Of a stretch of DNA of 64,000 nt, positions 42,865-51,471 are shown piece by piece. Numbering within the stretch: the stretch's first letter is position 1; every line of letters starts with the position of its first letter. The position numbers and the translations under genes were made by a program. The stretch is taken from the NCBI RefSeq assembly GCF_003640395.1, contig NZ_RBZQ01000001.1, positions 62,001-126,000 of the forward strand. The letters are read 5' to 3'. This DNA is from Stutzerimonas urumqiensis. GTDB lineage: Bacteria > Pseudomonadota > Gammaproteobacteria > Pseudomonadales > Pseudomonadaceae. The notes below the pieces were generated by a model. It saw nothing but the letters and a program-made list of their open reading frames with translations. It was not told where the DNA came from and searched no databases.

Positions 42865-43548
42865 TCACTCGGGGTTTTCGGAATCCAGCCCGCCGGGCGT
42901 CTGCTGCGGACGGGTCTGCTCGGTGCCGTAGGCCTGGTCCTGGATGACGGTGCGCTCGTATCGCGGTTCGAGCGCCAGCCGCCAGATCAGGATCATGAAG
43001 ACCAATGTGGTCACCAGCGTCAGCAAGGCGACCCCCCAGATCGATGCCGCGAACAGGAAGCTCTGCGAGCTGCGCTGGCGCATGAAGGCCGGCAGGCCGA
43101 TGAACAGCAGGTAGGTCGAATAGACGCCTGCCGCCAGCAGGACCGCGACGGCCAGCCAGCGATCGGGATACAGCCCGGCGATACCGGCGATGAAGAACGG
43201 CGTGATGGTGTAGGCGACGAAGCCCACGCACTCGTTGAACGAGGGGCGCACCTCGAAGGAGCGCGACATCCAGCGGACGAAGAAGCCTTGCAGGAAGGTC
43301 CCGCCGATGATGGCGATGTAGAGCATCACGCACAGTTGCACGGCGCCGCCGATGTCGAGCCGCACGCGCTCCTCCTCGACCAGGCTCCAGCCGGTCATGG
43401 TGGTGCCGATGAACAGGCAGACGCAGGGAATCAGCGCGAGCAGCAGCAGGTGGGCGAGGTAGTGGCGGCTGTTGTCGTCTTCCTGGCGACGAACGCCTTC
43501 CCAGGCACGGTCTGGCCGGGTGAAGAAGGTAATCAAGGTCGAGCTCAT
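42865..43548 (-). CDS. Yip1 family membrane protein (first of two)
   Basis: A 227-residue inner-membrane protein of the Yip1 domain type with five to six hydrophobic segments. It starts MSSTLITFFTRPDRAWEGVRRQ, typical of this bacterial family, and has a short hydrophilic C-terminal tail. The sequence parallels the next gene upstream (43733-44332), to which it is clearly related. The function of bacterial Yip1-like proteins is not known. ATG 43548 is supported by the alignment with the paralogue's N-terminus. Confidence 0.78.
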   Translation of the reverse strand: MSSTLITFFTRPDRAWEGVRRQEDDNSRHYLAHLLLLALIPCVCLFIGTTMTGWSLVEEERVRLDIGGAVQLCVMLYIAIIGGTFLQGFFVRWMSRSFEVRPSFNECVGFVAYTITPFFIAGIAGLYPDRWLAVAVLLAAGVYSTYLLFIGLPAFMRQRSSQSFLFAASIWGVALLTLVTTLVFMILIWRLALEPRYERTVIQDQAYGTEQTRPQQTPGGLDSENPE

Positions 43549-43678
43549 GCGCGTCTCCCAATGGCCGGTATGTGTGGCCGCCCTGATCTAGAGCGGCTAC
43601 CTGCGATTTAGACGCGCGGGTGCGGCAGGGATTCCTTCGCGGTGCGGCGATCCGGACATGCGGGTACGAAACGAAAGC

Positions 43679-43703
43679 GGCGGACGGGGTCAGGCCGTCC
43701 GCC
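43679..43703 (-). terminator. hairpin terminator downstream of the second Yip1 gene
   Basis: A 9-bp perfect stem (GGCGGACGG at 43679-43687, CCGTCCGCC at 43695-43703) lies about 30 bases past the stop of the 43733-44332 gene, with a short T-rich stretch (CTTTCGTTTC) further on in the minus direction. Confidence 0.6.
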
Positions 43704-43732
43704 GTTCGAGGTGGCGATCCGCAGGTGAGTGG

Positions 43733-44332
43733 CTAGCGCACGTACACCGGCCCCATGCCCATGCCCCACATGATGACCGAGAGGGCGATGATCGCGACCA
43801 GCACCACCAGGCCGACCGCCAGGACCGAGCTGGAGAACAGGAAGCCCTCGTCCGAGGGGATGTTCATGAAGGTCGGCAGGCCCACGTAGAGCAGGTAGGT
43901 CGTGCAGCAGACCGCCGCGGTGCCGACGATCATCCCCAGCCACAGGTGCGGATAGAGCGCCGCCAGGCCACCGATGAACAGCGGCGTCGCGGTGTATGCG
44001 GCAAAGACGATGCATTGGGTGAGGGTGGGGTTGGCGTCGTAGGTCCTCGCCATCCAGTGGATGAAGCCGCCCATCACGGCGACCCCGGCGAGCATCGCGA
44101 GGTAGGACATGAAGGTCAGCTGCGCCGCGCTGCCTTCGGTGAGTTTGACCGGTGTGCCGCCGCCGATGCTCCAGCCCAGCTGCGTGGTGCCAATGTAGGC
44201 CGAGATCGCCGGAATGGCAGCCAGCAGCAGAACGTGGGTGAGGTACATGTGGCTGACGGTTTCTTCTTCGCCACGGATTTCGTTCCACTCCTGGCCCGGA
44301 TGAGCGAACAGCCCCCAAACGTGATGGATCAT
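43733..44332 (-). CDS. Yip1 family membrane protein (second of two)
   Basis: A 199-residue inner-membrane protein with the same layout as the 42865-43548 product: N-terminus MIHHVWGLFAHPGQEWNEI, then five to six hydrophobic segments (for example VLLLAAIPAISAYIG and GLVVLVAIIALSVIMWG). Shared stretches such as YIGTTQLGWS versus FIGTTMTGWS, and AAYTATPLFIGGLAALYP versus VAYTITPFFIAGIAGLYP, show tandem duplication. A hairpin separates the two genes, so each may form its own transcript. No known role. Confidence 0.78.
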   Translation of the reverse strand: MIHHVWGLFAHPGQEWNEIRGEEETVSHMYLTHVLLLAAIPAISAYIGTTQLGWSIGGGTPVKLTEGSAAQLTFMSYLAMLAGVAVMGGFIHWMARTYDANPTLTQCIVFAAYTATPLFIGGLAALYPHLWLGMIVGTAAVCCTTYLLYVGLPTFMNIPSDEGFLFSSSVLAVGLVVLVAIIALSVIMWGMGMGPVYVR

Positions 44333-44450
44333 GCCAGCGTCTCCTCTGTGGTGGAGGCCGCCAGGCTGCGGGCACGGCTGTCGCCCGTCAGCATTGGTGC
44401 GACCTTATGCCGCAGTATAGGGAGTGGCTGGAGCCCGCGCTTCGCCTGGG

Positions 44451-45122
44451 TTAGAGCGTTTTGGCGCTATCGGTCTGTCCGTAATAGCGTTGCAGTATTT
44501 CCATCGCCTGATTGATCGCCTGGAGCCGCTCGGTACTGCCGCCCCGGTCCGGGTGATGCTCGGCCACCAGTTGGCGATAGCGGTGCTTGATCAGGGGCAT
44601 CGTCAGCGGCAGCCCCGGATCGTCCAGCCCGAGCAGCGCCAGTGCCTCGCGCTTCTCGGAACCGCCTTCGTTGCGCAGCCAGAAGTTGGTGAGCAGGTTT
44701 TCCACGTCCTGCTCGGTGGTTTCCTCGAGCTGGGTCAGGTCGAGGTAGTACTCGCGCAGCGGGTCCTGCCGGCTGATGCCCGACTCATCGCTCGGCGCGT
44801 AGGGTTGCAGCAGGATGCACAGCGGGTTGATCAGCAGCTCGTGCCGGCGCTCGTCACGCAAGCGGTCGCGCAGCCGGTACAGCGCGTTGAAGATCTTGAA
44901 GTGCGTCCGAAACAGCACCAGCTTGTCGGTCAGCGGGGCGGGCGAAAGGTGCTCGCACCCCTGGGCCTTGAGCGTCTGGATGAGCTGGTACTCGCTGATG
45001 CCGTCCGGGTGCGCCGTGAGGACTTCCAGGGTTTGGTCGGCAAGATCGTCGGACAGCGCGACCGCGCCGACCGGGCGATTTGCGACAAGGTTGCCAGCGC
45101 GCTGGCGTTCATACAGTTCCAT
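44451..45122 (-). CDS. DnaJ-related protein
   Basis: A 223-residue protein with an N-terminal DNAJ_related-type region and a C-terminal J-domain. The J-domain contains HPD in LVAEHHPDRGGSTERLQAINQAMEIL, the residues that stimulate DnaK ATPase activity; the upstream helix is PLIKHRYRQL. The N-terminal part (TDKLVLFRTHFKIFNALYRLRDRLRDE) is typical of this pseudomonad family. It would act as a DnaK co-chaperone with an unknown client. I start at ATG 45122; a longer frame runs back into the divergent ttcA gene. It is divergent from ttcA. Confidence 0.84.
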   Translation of the reverse strand: MELYERQRAGNLVANRPVGAVALSDDLADQTLEVLTAHPDGISEYQLIQTLKAQGCEHLSPAPLTDKLVLFRTHFKIFNALYRLRDRLRDERRHELLINPLCILLQPYAPSDESGISRQDPLREYYLDLTQLEETTEQDVENLLTNFWLRNEGGSEKREALALLGLDDPGLPLTMPLIKHRYRQLVAEHHPDRGGSTERLQAINQAMEILQRYYGQTDSAKTL

Positions 45123-45210
45123 CTGGCCCTCAACGACTGACGGGGTGGGGTGGATGAGGCTTTGCGCGTAAAATGCCGGGCTTTTCGTCCTGCTCCGGGT
45201 CTCGCGCATC

Positions 45211-46035
45211 ATGGCTAACCTCTCGGTCAACCAGAACAAGCTGCAAAAACGTCTGCGGCGCCTCGTCGGCGAAGCCGTCGCCGACTTCAACATGATCGAG
45301 GACGGCGACAAGGTGATGGTCTGCCTGTCCGGCGGCAAGGACAGCTACACCCTGCTCGATGTCCTGCTGTACCTGCGCAAGGTCGCGCCCATCTCCTTCG
45401 AGATCGTCGCCGTCAACATGGACCAGAAACAGCCCGGCTTTCCCGAGCATGTGCTGCCCACGTACCTGCAATCGATCGGCGTCGACTATCACATCATCGA
45501 GAAGGACACCTACTCGGTGGTCAAGGAAAAGATCCCCGAGGGCAAGACGACCTGCTCGCTCTGCTCACGCCTGCGCCGTGGCACGCTCTACACCTTCGCC
45601 GACGAGATCGGCGCCACCAAAATGGCGCTCGGCCATCACCGCGACGATATCTTGGAGACCTTTTTCCTCAATATGTTCTATGGCGGCACATTAAAAGCCA
45701 TGCCGCCCAAGCTGCTGTCCGACGACGGGCGCAACGTGGTCATCCGCCCGCTGGCCTATTGCAACGAAACGGACATCGAGGCGTACGCGAAGCTGAAGGA
45801 GTTCCCGATCATTCCGTGCAACCTGTGTGGCTCGCAGGAGAACCTCCAGCGCCAGGTGGTCAAGGAAATGCTCCAGGAATGGGAGCGCAAGTCGCCGGGC
45901 CGCACCGAGATCATGTTCCGTGCCTTGCAGAACGTCGTGCCGTCGCAGCTGGCCGACCGCAACCTGTTCGACTTCGCCAGCCTGCGCATCGACGAGGCGG
46001 CCACGCCGCGTTTCGTCGAGGTAATGAGCGTTTAA
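45211..46035 (+). CDS. ttcA: tRNA 2-thiocytidine(32) synthetase TtcA
   Basis: A 274-residue PP-loop ATPase that thiolates cytidine 32 of certain tRNAs. The PP-loop is [16 protein letters not shown] near residue 38. Two Cys pairs (CSLC near 115 and CNLC near 205) hold the iron-sulfur cluster used in thiolation. The core [25 protein letters not shown] is characteristic. Length matches the family. It starts at ATG 45211, divergent from the DnaJ-related gene. Confidence 0.95.
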   Translation: MANLSVNQNKLQKRLRRLVGEAVADFNMIEDGDKVMVCLSGGKDSYTLLDVLLYLRKVAPISFEIVAVNMDQKQPGFPEHVLPTYLQSIGVDYHIIEKDTYSVVKEKIPEGKTTCSLCSRLRRGTLYTFADEIGATKMALGHHRDDILETFFLNMFYGGTLKAMPPKLLSDDGRNVVIRPLAYCNETDIEAYAKLKEFPIIPCNLCGSQENLQRQVVKEMLQEWERKSPGRTEIMFRALQNVVPSQLADRNLFDFASLRIDEAATPRFVEVMSV

Positions 46036-46123
46036 GCAGCCGCGAGCGGAAGCTCGGAGGAGGGCTGCCGGCTTCTGCCCGCGCCTCCTGCTTCCCGCTT
46101 ATCAGTTCTCCGCTTCGGCCCGG

Positions 46124-46801
46124 ATGACCATGAAAGACTACCGCTGGATCCACGAGTACTGCCTCAATCGCTTCGGCTCGGCCGAGGCGCTGGAAGCGCG
46201 CCTGCCGCAGCCGCGCGAGGCGGTCGAGCTGAAGGCGCTGGGGGATGATCGATACCTGTCGGTCATGTCGCTGCGCATTTTTCGCGCCGGGCTCAAGCAC
46301 AGCCTGGTCGACGCCAAGTGGCCGGCCTTCGAGCAGGCCTTCTTCGGCTTCGATCCGCAGAAGGTCGTGCTGATGGGCGGCGAACACATCGAGCGCCTGA
46401 TGCAGGACGCTCGCCTGATCCGTCACCTGGGCAAGCTCAAGAGCGTGCCGCGCAATGCGCAGTTCATCCTCGATGTCGCCCATGAGCGCGGTGCGTTCGG
46501 GAACCTCGTCGCCGACTGGCCCGCCACCGATATCGTCGGGCTGTGGCGCTACCTCACCAAGCATGGCTGCCAGCTCGGCGGGCTTTCGGCGCCGCGCTAC
46601 CTGCGCATGCTGGGCAAGGACACCTTCGTGCCGTCCAACGACGTCGTGGCGGCGCTCGCGGCGCAGGGCATCGTCGATCGCGTCCCGTCATCCCAGCGGG
46701 ACCAGGCGACCGTGCAGGCCGCCTTCAACGAATGGCACGGGCAAAGCGGCCGGCCGTTCTGCCAGCTGTCGATGATGTTGGCGTACACCGTCAACCATTG
46801 A
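46124..46801 (+). CDS. Tag-like DNA-3-methyladenine glycosylase I
   Basis: A 225-residue protein with similarity to the Tag family that excises 3-methyladenine from DNA (pattern WPAFEQAFFGFDPQKVVLM, RLMQDARLIRHLGKLKSVPRNAQFIL, FVPSNDVVAAL). It is longer than E. coli Tag (187) and I do not see the N-terminal zinc-binding Cys/His of that enzyme, so it is a divergent member. It lies 88 bases after ttcA on the same strand. ATG at 46124 or 46130 could start; no strong ribosome site distinguishes them. The base-excision role is inferred from the family. Confidence 0.75.
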   Translation: MTMKDYRWIHEYCLNRFGSAEALEARLPQPREAVELKALGDDRYLSVMSLRIFRAGLKHSLVDAKWPAFEQAFFGFDPQKVVLMGGEHIERLMQDARLIRHLGKLKSVPRNAQFILDVAHERGAFGNLVADWPATDIVGLWRYLTKHGCQLGGLSAPRYLRMLGKDTFVPSNDVVAALAAQGIVDRVPSSQRDQATVQAAFNEWHGQSGRPFCQLSMMLAYTVNH

Positions 46802-46937
46802 TGAGGCCGGCCCGACCAGCGGGCGGCCTGACGATTTGTCGCGGGTCTTGAGTCACATTCCAGACGATTGAATTTGCCGATCGGTGCGATAGCCGGCATA
46901 GTCCCGGCCATCCTTTCCAACCGACACGGCCGTGCCC

Positions 46938-47561
46938 ATGCGCCCACGCTTAGCACCTCTCGTGCCTCTCGCACTTTCCATCCTGCTTGCCGCCTGCGCC
47001 ACCGGCCCGCAGCCGATCGACGACACAGTCGCCACGACGCCGCCGGTGATCGAGCAGCCGACCCCGGCGGCGGCCTCGCCCGAAGAGCCCAGCGAAGAAT
47101 CGCTCGCCGCGCTGACGGACGCGGAGGCATATGCGCTTCCGCCGCTGGCCGACAGCATCATCGAACTGGGTTACCAACTGGTCGGCACGCCGTATCGCTA
47201 TGGTGGCCGTTCGGCCAAGACCGGTTTCGATTGCAGCGGTTTCGTCGGCTTCCTGTTTCGCAAGGAAGCCGGCATCGAATTGCCGCGCTCGACCCGCGAG
47301 ATGATCAAGGTCGACGCACCGCTGGTGTCGATGGACGAACTCGAACCGGGCGATGTGCTGTTCTTCAACAACCGGGGCCGCGGGCGGGTCAGCCATGCGG
47401 GCATCTACATCGGCAACGACCAGTTCATCCATTCCTCCAGCAGCCGCAGTGGTGGCGTGCGGGTCGACAGCCTGCACGATCGCTACTGGCGCAGCAGTTT
47501 CATGGAGGCCAAGCGCGTCTTGGCCCAGGTCAGCCCCGAGGCGCTGAGCCCCGCGAACTGA
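46938..47561 (+). CDS. NlpC/P60 lipoprotein endopeptidase (first of two)
   Basis: A 207-residue lipoprotein with lipobox LAAC (Cys about residue 20) and a C-terminal NlpC/P60 cysteine peptidase (C40) domain, which cleaves peptidoglycan stem peptides. Catalytic Cys is in TGFDCSGFVGF, His in SHAGIYIG, and the third polar residue is the His of FIHSS. A Pro/Ala/Glu-rich linker (about 25-65) joins the two. It starts at ATG 46938; GTG 46932 two codons earlier is in frame. It stands in tandem with a second enzyme of the same class. Confidence 0.88.
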   Translation: MRPRLAPLVPLALSILLAACATGPQPIDDTVATTPPVIEQPTPAAASPEEPSEESLAALTDAEAYALPPLADSIIELGYQLVGTPYRYGGRSAKTGFDCSGFVGFLFRKEAGIELPRSTREMIKVDAPLVSMDELEPGDVLFFNNRGRGRVSHAGIYIGNDQFIHSSSSRSGGVRVDSLHDRYWRSSFMEAKRVLAQVSPEALSPAN

Positions 47562-47649
47562 GCCGGCGGTCGGACGCCATCCCGTTCGACCGTTGCCATC
47601 GGCCGACCATGCCGGCAGAGTGACACCTTCTCAAGGAGACCGCTCTGCC

Positions 47650-48177
47650 ATGCCCCTTACGGCCCGCCTAGTCCTCGTCACGCTTGTCGCATTGCTCGCC
47701 GCCTGTGCCGGCCAGCCGCCTGCTCCTTCCGTCGCGCCAAAAGTCGTTGCTCCGTCCGGCCCCTTTCCGCGTGCAGCCGAAGACGTATTGTTCAGTGCGC
47801 TCGGGCTGGTTGGCACGCCGTACCGTTACGGTGGCAACACGCCGGAATCGGGGTTCGATTGCAGCGGCCTGATCGGCTACGTCTACCGTAACGCTGCGGG
47901 CATCGCGCTGCCGCGTACGACCGGTGAGTTGCTGCGCATGCCGACCGAGCGCGTCGAGGTCGACGAGCTTCGATCGGGCGATCTGGTGTTCTTCGCGACC
48001 AGCGGCGGGCGTCGGGTGAGCCATGCCGGCATCTACGTCGGGGAAGGCCGCTTCGTGCATGCGCCCTCATCGGGCGGCACGGTGCGGCTCGATCACTTGT
48101 CCAGCCGCTATTGGCAGAAGAGCTACCTGGCTGCCAAGCGGGTGCTGGGCGATGGGGCCATCGCCCGCAACCCTTGA
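47650..48177 (+). CDS. NlpC/P60 lipoprotein endopeptidase (second of two)
   Basis: A 175-residue lipoprotein with lipobox LAAC and an NlpC/P60 domain. Catalytic Cys sits in SGFDCSGLIGY, His in SHAGIYVG, and the third residue in FVHAPSS. It is a shorter paralogue of the preceding gene with a shorter linker. A strong ribosome site (AAGGAG) precedes ATG 47650. The two may differ in timing or substrate during wall turnover. Confidence 0.88.
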   Translation: MPLTARLVLVTLVALLAACAGQPPAPSVAPKVVAPSGPFPRAAEDVLFSALGLVGTPYRYGGNTPESGFDCSGLIGYVYRNAAGIALPRTTGELLRMPTERVEVDELRSGDLVFFATSGGRRVSHAGIYVGEGRFVHAPSSGGTVRLDHLSSRYWQKSYLAAKRVLGDGAIARNP

Positions 48178-48215
48178 TCGGAGGCGGGACCCGGCTATCG
48201 TCAGGTCCCGCTGTT

Positions 48216-49613
48216 TCACGGGGCTTCCGGGCAATCCGGCAGCGACGCCCGTGTCGGTAGTCCCGCATCGCGGGTGAAGCGACAGCCGTAGGCCGGGTCG
48301 GCCACGACTTGCGGATCGAGCACCTCGTCGCCTTCCGGTTTCACGCCCTGCTGCTCCCAGCGCAGCATCGCCGCCATCGCCTCGACCTGTTCCTGGTAGC
48401 TGAAGTCGCAATGGCTCGGCGCGCGGATGGCGCGCTGTACCAGCCAGTCGCCGTTTCCGTTCGCTTCGGCGCGCTGGCGATGGATCTGCATGTGCTTGAA
48501 CGGCACGTACAGGTCGCCGAGCGTGTGGATGCTCACCACCGGAACGTTGAAATTGCCGTTGACCTTCGGAATCCAGCGCAGCCCATCCGGCCGCAGGTTG
48601 TTGGCCGAGGGATGGCCGACTACACGGATGATCGAATTGTTGAAGGTGCGCTCTTCCGGCGAGGTACGACGTTCGCCATCGAGTTGGTAGCGGGTCGACA
48701 GGTTGCCCGCCAGGGAGTCGGCGAGGATGCCGTTGACCGTGCCGTCGCGGCCGCCGGTACCGAGCAGCACGCTTTGCAGCCCGGTGCGGAAGCCCTCGGC
48801 GAAAATCGGCCGCTCGCCGCCGGACAGGTCCCGCGTGATCGCTTCGAGCTTCAATCCGAGCGGGGACGGCCGGACCGGGTACTGCTCCCACAGCGCCGCG
48901 ATGATCTGCGGCAGCTTCTGCTGGAAATCGGTCGCCGGAAAGGTCGTCGGCCCGAGCCCCGCCAGGTGCTGCGCCGCCAGCGTGTAGTTGAGCAGGTACT
49001 CGAATTCATAGACGTCGCCCGTCACGCCGCACATGGGCACCGAGCCCTCGTAGCGCACCGGATTGTTCGCCGTGGCCAGGGTTTCCGATTCCACGGCGGC
49101 TGCGGCGATGTGCCCGCCCATCGAGTGTCCGGTGATGTATCGCTTGGTTGGCTCCGGCAGGCCGGTGAGTTCGCTGAACGCGAGCGCCAGGGCATTGGTG
49201 TCTTCGATGCCGGCCCGCACATCGTAGTAGTTGGCACTGTAGCTCGAAGCCGCCCAGGCATAGCCCTGCTGCAACAGCCAGGCGCGGATGGAGGGTGGGC
49301 CGACGATCAGCTCGGCGCCTTCGCCCCGGTAGCCGTGGGCATACATCACGAGCATGCCGTTCCAGTTCTCGGGCACTTCGATCTGGTACGACGAGCCCTG
49401 GTACTCGCCGACCCAGCGCTGGCTCGGCAGGCCTGGGAGGGCGTCCAGCGACGAGACGACCGGCACGAAGGTGCGGCTGTCCTGTTCGCGCGTATCGCTG
49501 GACGCGTAGGGTGGGTTGATGGGGGTCTGCCGGGCATGCGCCTGGATCGAGACGCCGAGCGTACCGATCAGGAGCGCGCCAGCACAGGCGGCGGCCAGCT
49601 TGGAGGGATTCAT
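48216..49613 (-). CDS. secreted alpha/beta hydrolase
   Basis: A 465-residue protein with a Sec signal (about residues 1-27, ending HARQ) and an alpha/beta hydrolase core. The nucleophile motif is GHSMGGHIAAAAVES near residue 167; the glycine-rich strand before it is GMLVMYAHGYRGEG. A likely catalytic His sits in APSHCDFSY. Two Cys (in MCGVTGD and the C-terminal GCRFTRD) may form disulfides. The size and large insertions resemble secreted hydrolases of the tannase/PHB-depolymerase-like sort, but I cannot assign a substrate. It is transcribed alone. ATG 49613 has AAGGAG upstream. Confidence 0.78.
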   Translation of the reverse strand: MNPSKLAAACAGALLIGTLGVSIQAHARQTPINPPYASSDTREQDSRTFVPVVSSLDALPGLPSQRWVGEYQGSSYQIEVPENWNGMLVMYAHGYRGEGAELIVGPPSIRAWLLQQGYAWAASSYSANYYDVRAGIEDTNALALAFSELTGLPEPTKRYITGHSMGGHIAAAAVESETLATANNPVRYEGSVPMCGVTGDVYEFEYLLNYTLAAQHLAGLGPTTFPATDFQQKLPQIIAALWEQYPVRPSPLGLKLEAITRDLSGGERPIFAEGFRTGLQSVLLGTGGRDGTVNGILADSLAGNLSTRYQLDGERRTSPEERTFNNSIIRVVGHPSANNLRPDGLRWIPKVNGNFNVPVVSIHTLGDLYVPFKHMQIHRQRAEANGNGDWLVQRAIRAPSHCDFSYQEQVEAMAAMLRWEQQGVKPEGDEVLDPQVVADPAYGCRFTRDAGLPTRASLPDCPEAP

Positions 49614-49867
49614 CGGGTATCTCCTTCTTGTTGTTATGGATGCGATCGCTCGGACACCATGGCGATTGCGATGCCGATCCGGTGGTCCAACGTTCGCCGA
49701 GGTGAGATCGCAGTCCGGGTCGCCGGTTCGCCTGTCGGGCAGGCGGCGGGTCGAATATCGCTCTTTCGGCCGACGCCGTCCGTCGTCCGGTCAAGGCGGC
49801 GATACGGGCCTTGCCGGCGATCGCGCTTTGGAGCGACGCATGAGCATCCACAGGGGAGAGAGCCCGC
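49614..49867. other. divergent intergenic region
   Basis: A 254-base gap between the secreted hydrolase and the HNH protein. I see no additional gene, and no obvious operator or consensus promoter. Confidence 0.4.
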
Positions 49868-50188
49868 ATGGGCGAGGCCATTCGATTGCCATCCGCACCT
49901 GACGCCTGCGAGCTGTGCGGACGGGCGGCGCCGTTGACGCGGCATCACCTCATTCCGAAGGCGTTGCACGACAAGCGCTACGTGCAGAAGCGCTTCGACC
50001 GGCTGGCGCGCATCACCGCCACGCTCTGGGTCTGCCGGCCCTGCCATGACGAGATCCACCGCGTCTTCAGCGAAAAGGAGCTGGCGCTGACCTACAACAC
50101 GCGCGATGCGCTGTTGGGCGACGCGCGCATCCGGGCCTTCGTCGATTGGTTGGCGAGCAAGCCGGCCGGGTTCGTTCCGCGGCGCTAG
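49868..50188 (+). CDS. small HNH-type nuclease-like protein
   Basis: A 106-residue cytoplasmic protein with an HNH-like zinc-finger motif: CELCGRAAPLTRHHLIPK, then VCRPCHDEIHRVFSE. Two CxxC pairs would hold zinc, and the HH...H residues would form the metal active site of the beta-beta-alpha-metal nuclease fold. It is too small to carry an extra recognition domain. It may be a stand-alone nuclease or a regulatory homologue; nothing around it (no methylase or toxin-immunity genes) supports a restriction or toxin role. ATG 49868 is preceded by GGGGAGAGA. Confidence 0.75.
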   Translation: MGEAIRLPSAPDACELCGRAAPLTRHHLIPKALHDKRYVQKRFDRLARITATLWVCRPCHDEIHRVFSEKELALTYNTRDALLGDARIRAFVDWLASKPAGFVPRR

Positions 50189-50199
50189 TTCTGCCGCGT

Positions 50200-51003
50200 C
50201 TACCAGTGCAGGTTGAAATGCGAGCCGGGGACGAAACGTCCGTCGAGCAGGTCCCAGCGTTCGACGCAGACCTGTTTGTCGCCTTCGCGCTTCAACCTGA
50301 GCCGGTTGAACGAATTCGGCGAGGTGCCGCGCAGCCGCGACGACAGCGTGGTGCCCGATTGCACCATCCAGATTTCGCGCGACAGGCCGGGGTACTGCTT
50401 GGACAGCGGCAGCACGTAGGGCAGGTGGATATGCCCGCCCATGACCAGGTCCAGGCCGGCATCGGCCCAGCGGTGCAGTGCCGCGTCGGCGCCGTGCTGC
50501 AGGTTGCTCAGATCGCTCAGCACCATCGCACCGAACGGCTGGTGGGCCACCACGATGCGCACTTTTCCAGCATCGCTGCGCGCCAGTCGTTCGCACACGG
50601 TATCGACCTGCTTCGCCGTGACCAGGCCATCCTTGTGGCGGCGCGGGTGAGTGGTGTTGAGGCCGATCACCAGCATGTGCTCGTTCTCGAAAGTCGGCTC
50701 GAGGTCATCGCCGAAATGCCGGCGGTAGTTGCGGTAGGGCGTGAGGAACCGGGCGAAGAGGTTGTACAGCGGGATGTCGTGATTGCCGGGAATCACGAGC
50801 GTTCGCGGCACGCCCAGCCCTTCGAGCCGCCGGACGAACGCCTGGGCATCGGCAAATTGGCCGCGGCGGGCCCGCTGGGTGATGTCGCCCGAGAACACCA
50901 GCAGGTCGGCGCCATGCTCGCGTACATGCTCTTCCATCGCGCGGACCACCTCGGGCAGTTCGGTACCGAAGTGGGTGTCGGAAATCTGCAACAGCGTGGT
51001 CAT
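50200..51003 (-). CDS. Icc/CpdA-like metallophosphoesterase
   Basis: A 267-residue calcineurin-like phosphoesterase. All metal-ligand motifs are present: ISDTHFG, FSGDIT, VIPGNHDIPL, VVAHQPFG and GGHIHLPYV. CpdA-type enzymes hydrolyse cAMP, but the wider family acts on many phosphodiesters, so cAMP is only one possibility. I start at ATG 51003; a longer frame would overlap the divergent riboswitch region. It is convergent with the HNH protein gene and divergent from the cobalamin operon. Confidence 0.86.
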   Translation of the reverse strand: MTTLLQISDTHFGTELPEVVRAMEEHVREHGADLLVFSGDITQRARRGQFADAQAFVRRLEGLGVPRTLVIPGNHDIPLYNLFARFLTPYRNYRRHFGDDLEPTFENEHMLVIGLNTTHPRRHKDGLVTAKQVDTVCERLARSDAGKVRIVVAHQPFGAMVLSDLSNLQHGADAALHRWADAGLDLVMGGHIHLPYVLPLSKQYPGLSREIWMVQSGTTLSSRLRGTSPNSFNRLRLKREGDKQVCVERWDLLDGRFVPGSHFNLHW

Positions 51004-51160
51004 CGGGCGGGCATCCTCGGGCCGTCGGGTTCCGTGTCGTGTCTTATCTGACGTCTTCCATTCGAAGCCAAGAACGCCCATGCGTTCCGGTCAATCCGGG
51101 CGCAGGCGCCGCGCGTCGTGTTGCGTGGCCGTCGACCTTGCTCTACCCTTCGCGGCGCCT
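51004..51160. other. region between phosphoesterase gene and B12 riboswitch
   Basis: This holds the start regions of two divergent units: the phosphoesterase leader and the promoter for the cobalamin operon. I see no extra gene. A plausible -10/-35 pair for the riboswitch transcript cannot be named with confidence. Confidence 0.4.
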
Positions 51161-51355
51161 CAGGTGCCCCCTGGCCACGTGCCAGAGGGGTGAAACAGGG
51201 AAGCCGGTCCAGTCCCAGACGATTCCGGCGCTGCCCCCGCAACGGTAGGCGAGTTCGGTGAAGCCGCGTGACACCACTGTGCAACTGCATGGGAAGGTGC
51301 GGCTCTCCGGCGGGTCGATCCCGCCACTCGCAAGCCCGGAGACCGGCCTGTCGCA
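51161..51355 (+). ncRNA. cobalamin (adenosylcobalamin) riboswitch
   Basis: The leader upstream of btuB has the conserved cobalamin-riboswitch segments in order: GGGAAGCCGGT at about 51198, CCGGCGCTGCCCCCGCAACG with GGTAGGCGAG at about 51225-51255, and the B12-box region GCCACTCGCAAGCCCGGAGA followed by CCGGCCTG at about 51323-51350. Sequence outside these is variable but pairs in the expected way (TGCCCCCTGG near the start is part of P2/P3). When coenzyme B12 binds, it would fold to prevent expression of the operon. This is established behaviour of the class; the operon assignment is by position. Confidence 0.95.
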
Positions 51356-51373
51356 GAAACTGGCAGTGCGGAG

Positions 51374-51396
51374 GGCGCTGCGGGTCGGCGCCTTTT
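51374..51396 (+). terminator. expression-platform hairpin with T-run
   Basis: GGCGC (51374-51378) and GCGCC (51388-51392) form a small stem followed by four T residues, about 20 bases after the aptamer and 75 bases before btuB. It may be the intrinsic terminator through which the riboswitch acts. The weak T-run leaves translation control possible. Confidence 0.55.
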
Positions 51397-51471
51397 CCGT
51401 GCGCCTGCCTGCCTCATTCCGTCTGCCCACCCTGACCATTGTCGTGCGGGTGGCACGACGGAGACCTGAGT

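Noticed and set aside
44451..45338. A longer DnaJ-related protein starting upstream, inside ttcA
   Set aside because: The extra 72 residues read antisense to the ttcA leader and contain no conserved sequence. The start at 45122 is preferred.
48309..49937. A 542-codon plus-strand frame opposite the secreted hydrolase
   Set aside because: Arg/Gly/Ala/Val-rich shadow with no start signal; the minus-strand hydrolase has a signal peptide and catalytic motif.
49868..50188. HNH protein as part of a restriction-modification or toxin-immunity system
   Set aside because: No methylase, specificity subunit or immunity gene is adjacent; the neighbouring genes are a secreted hydrolase and a phosphoesterase.
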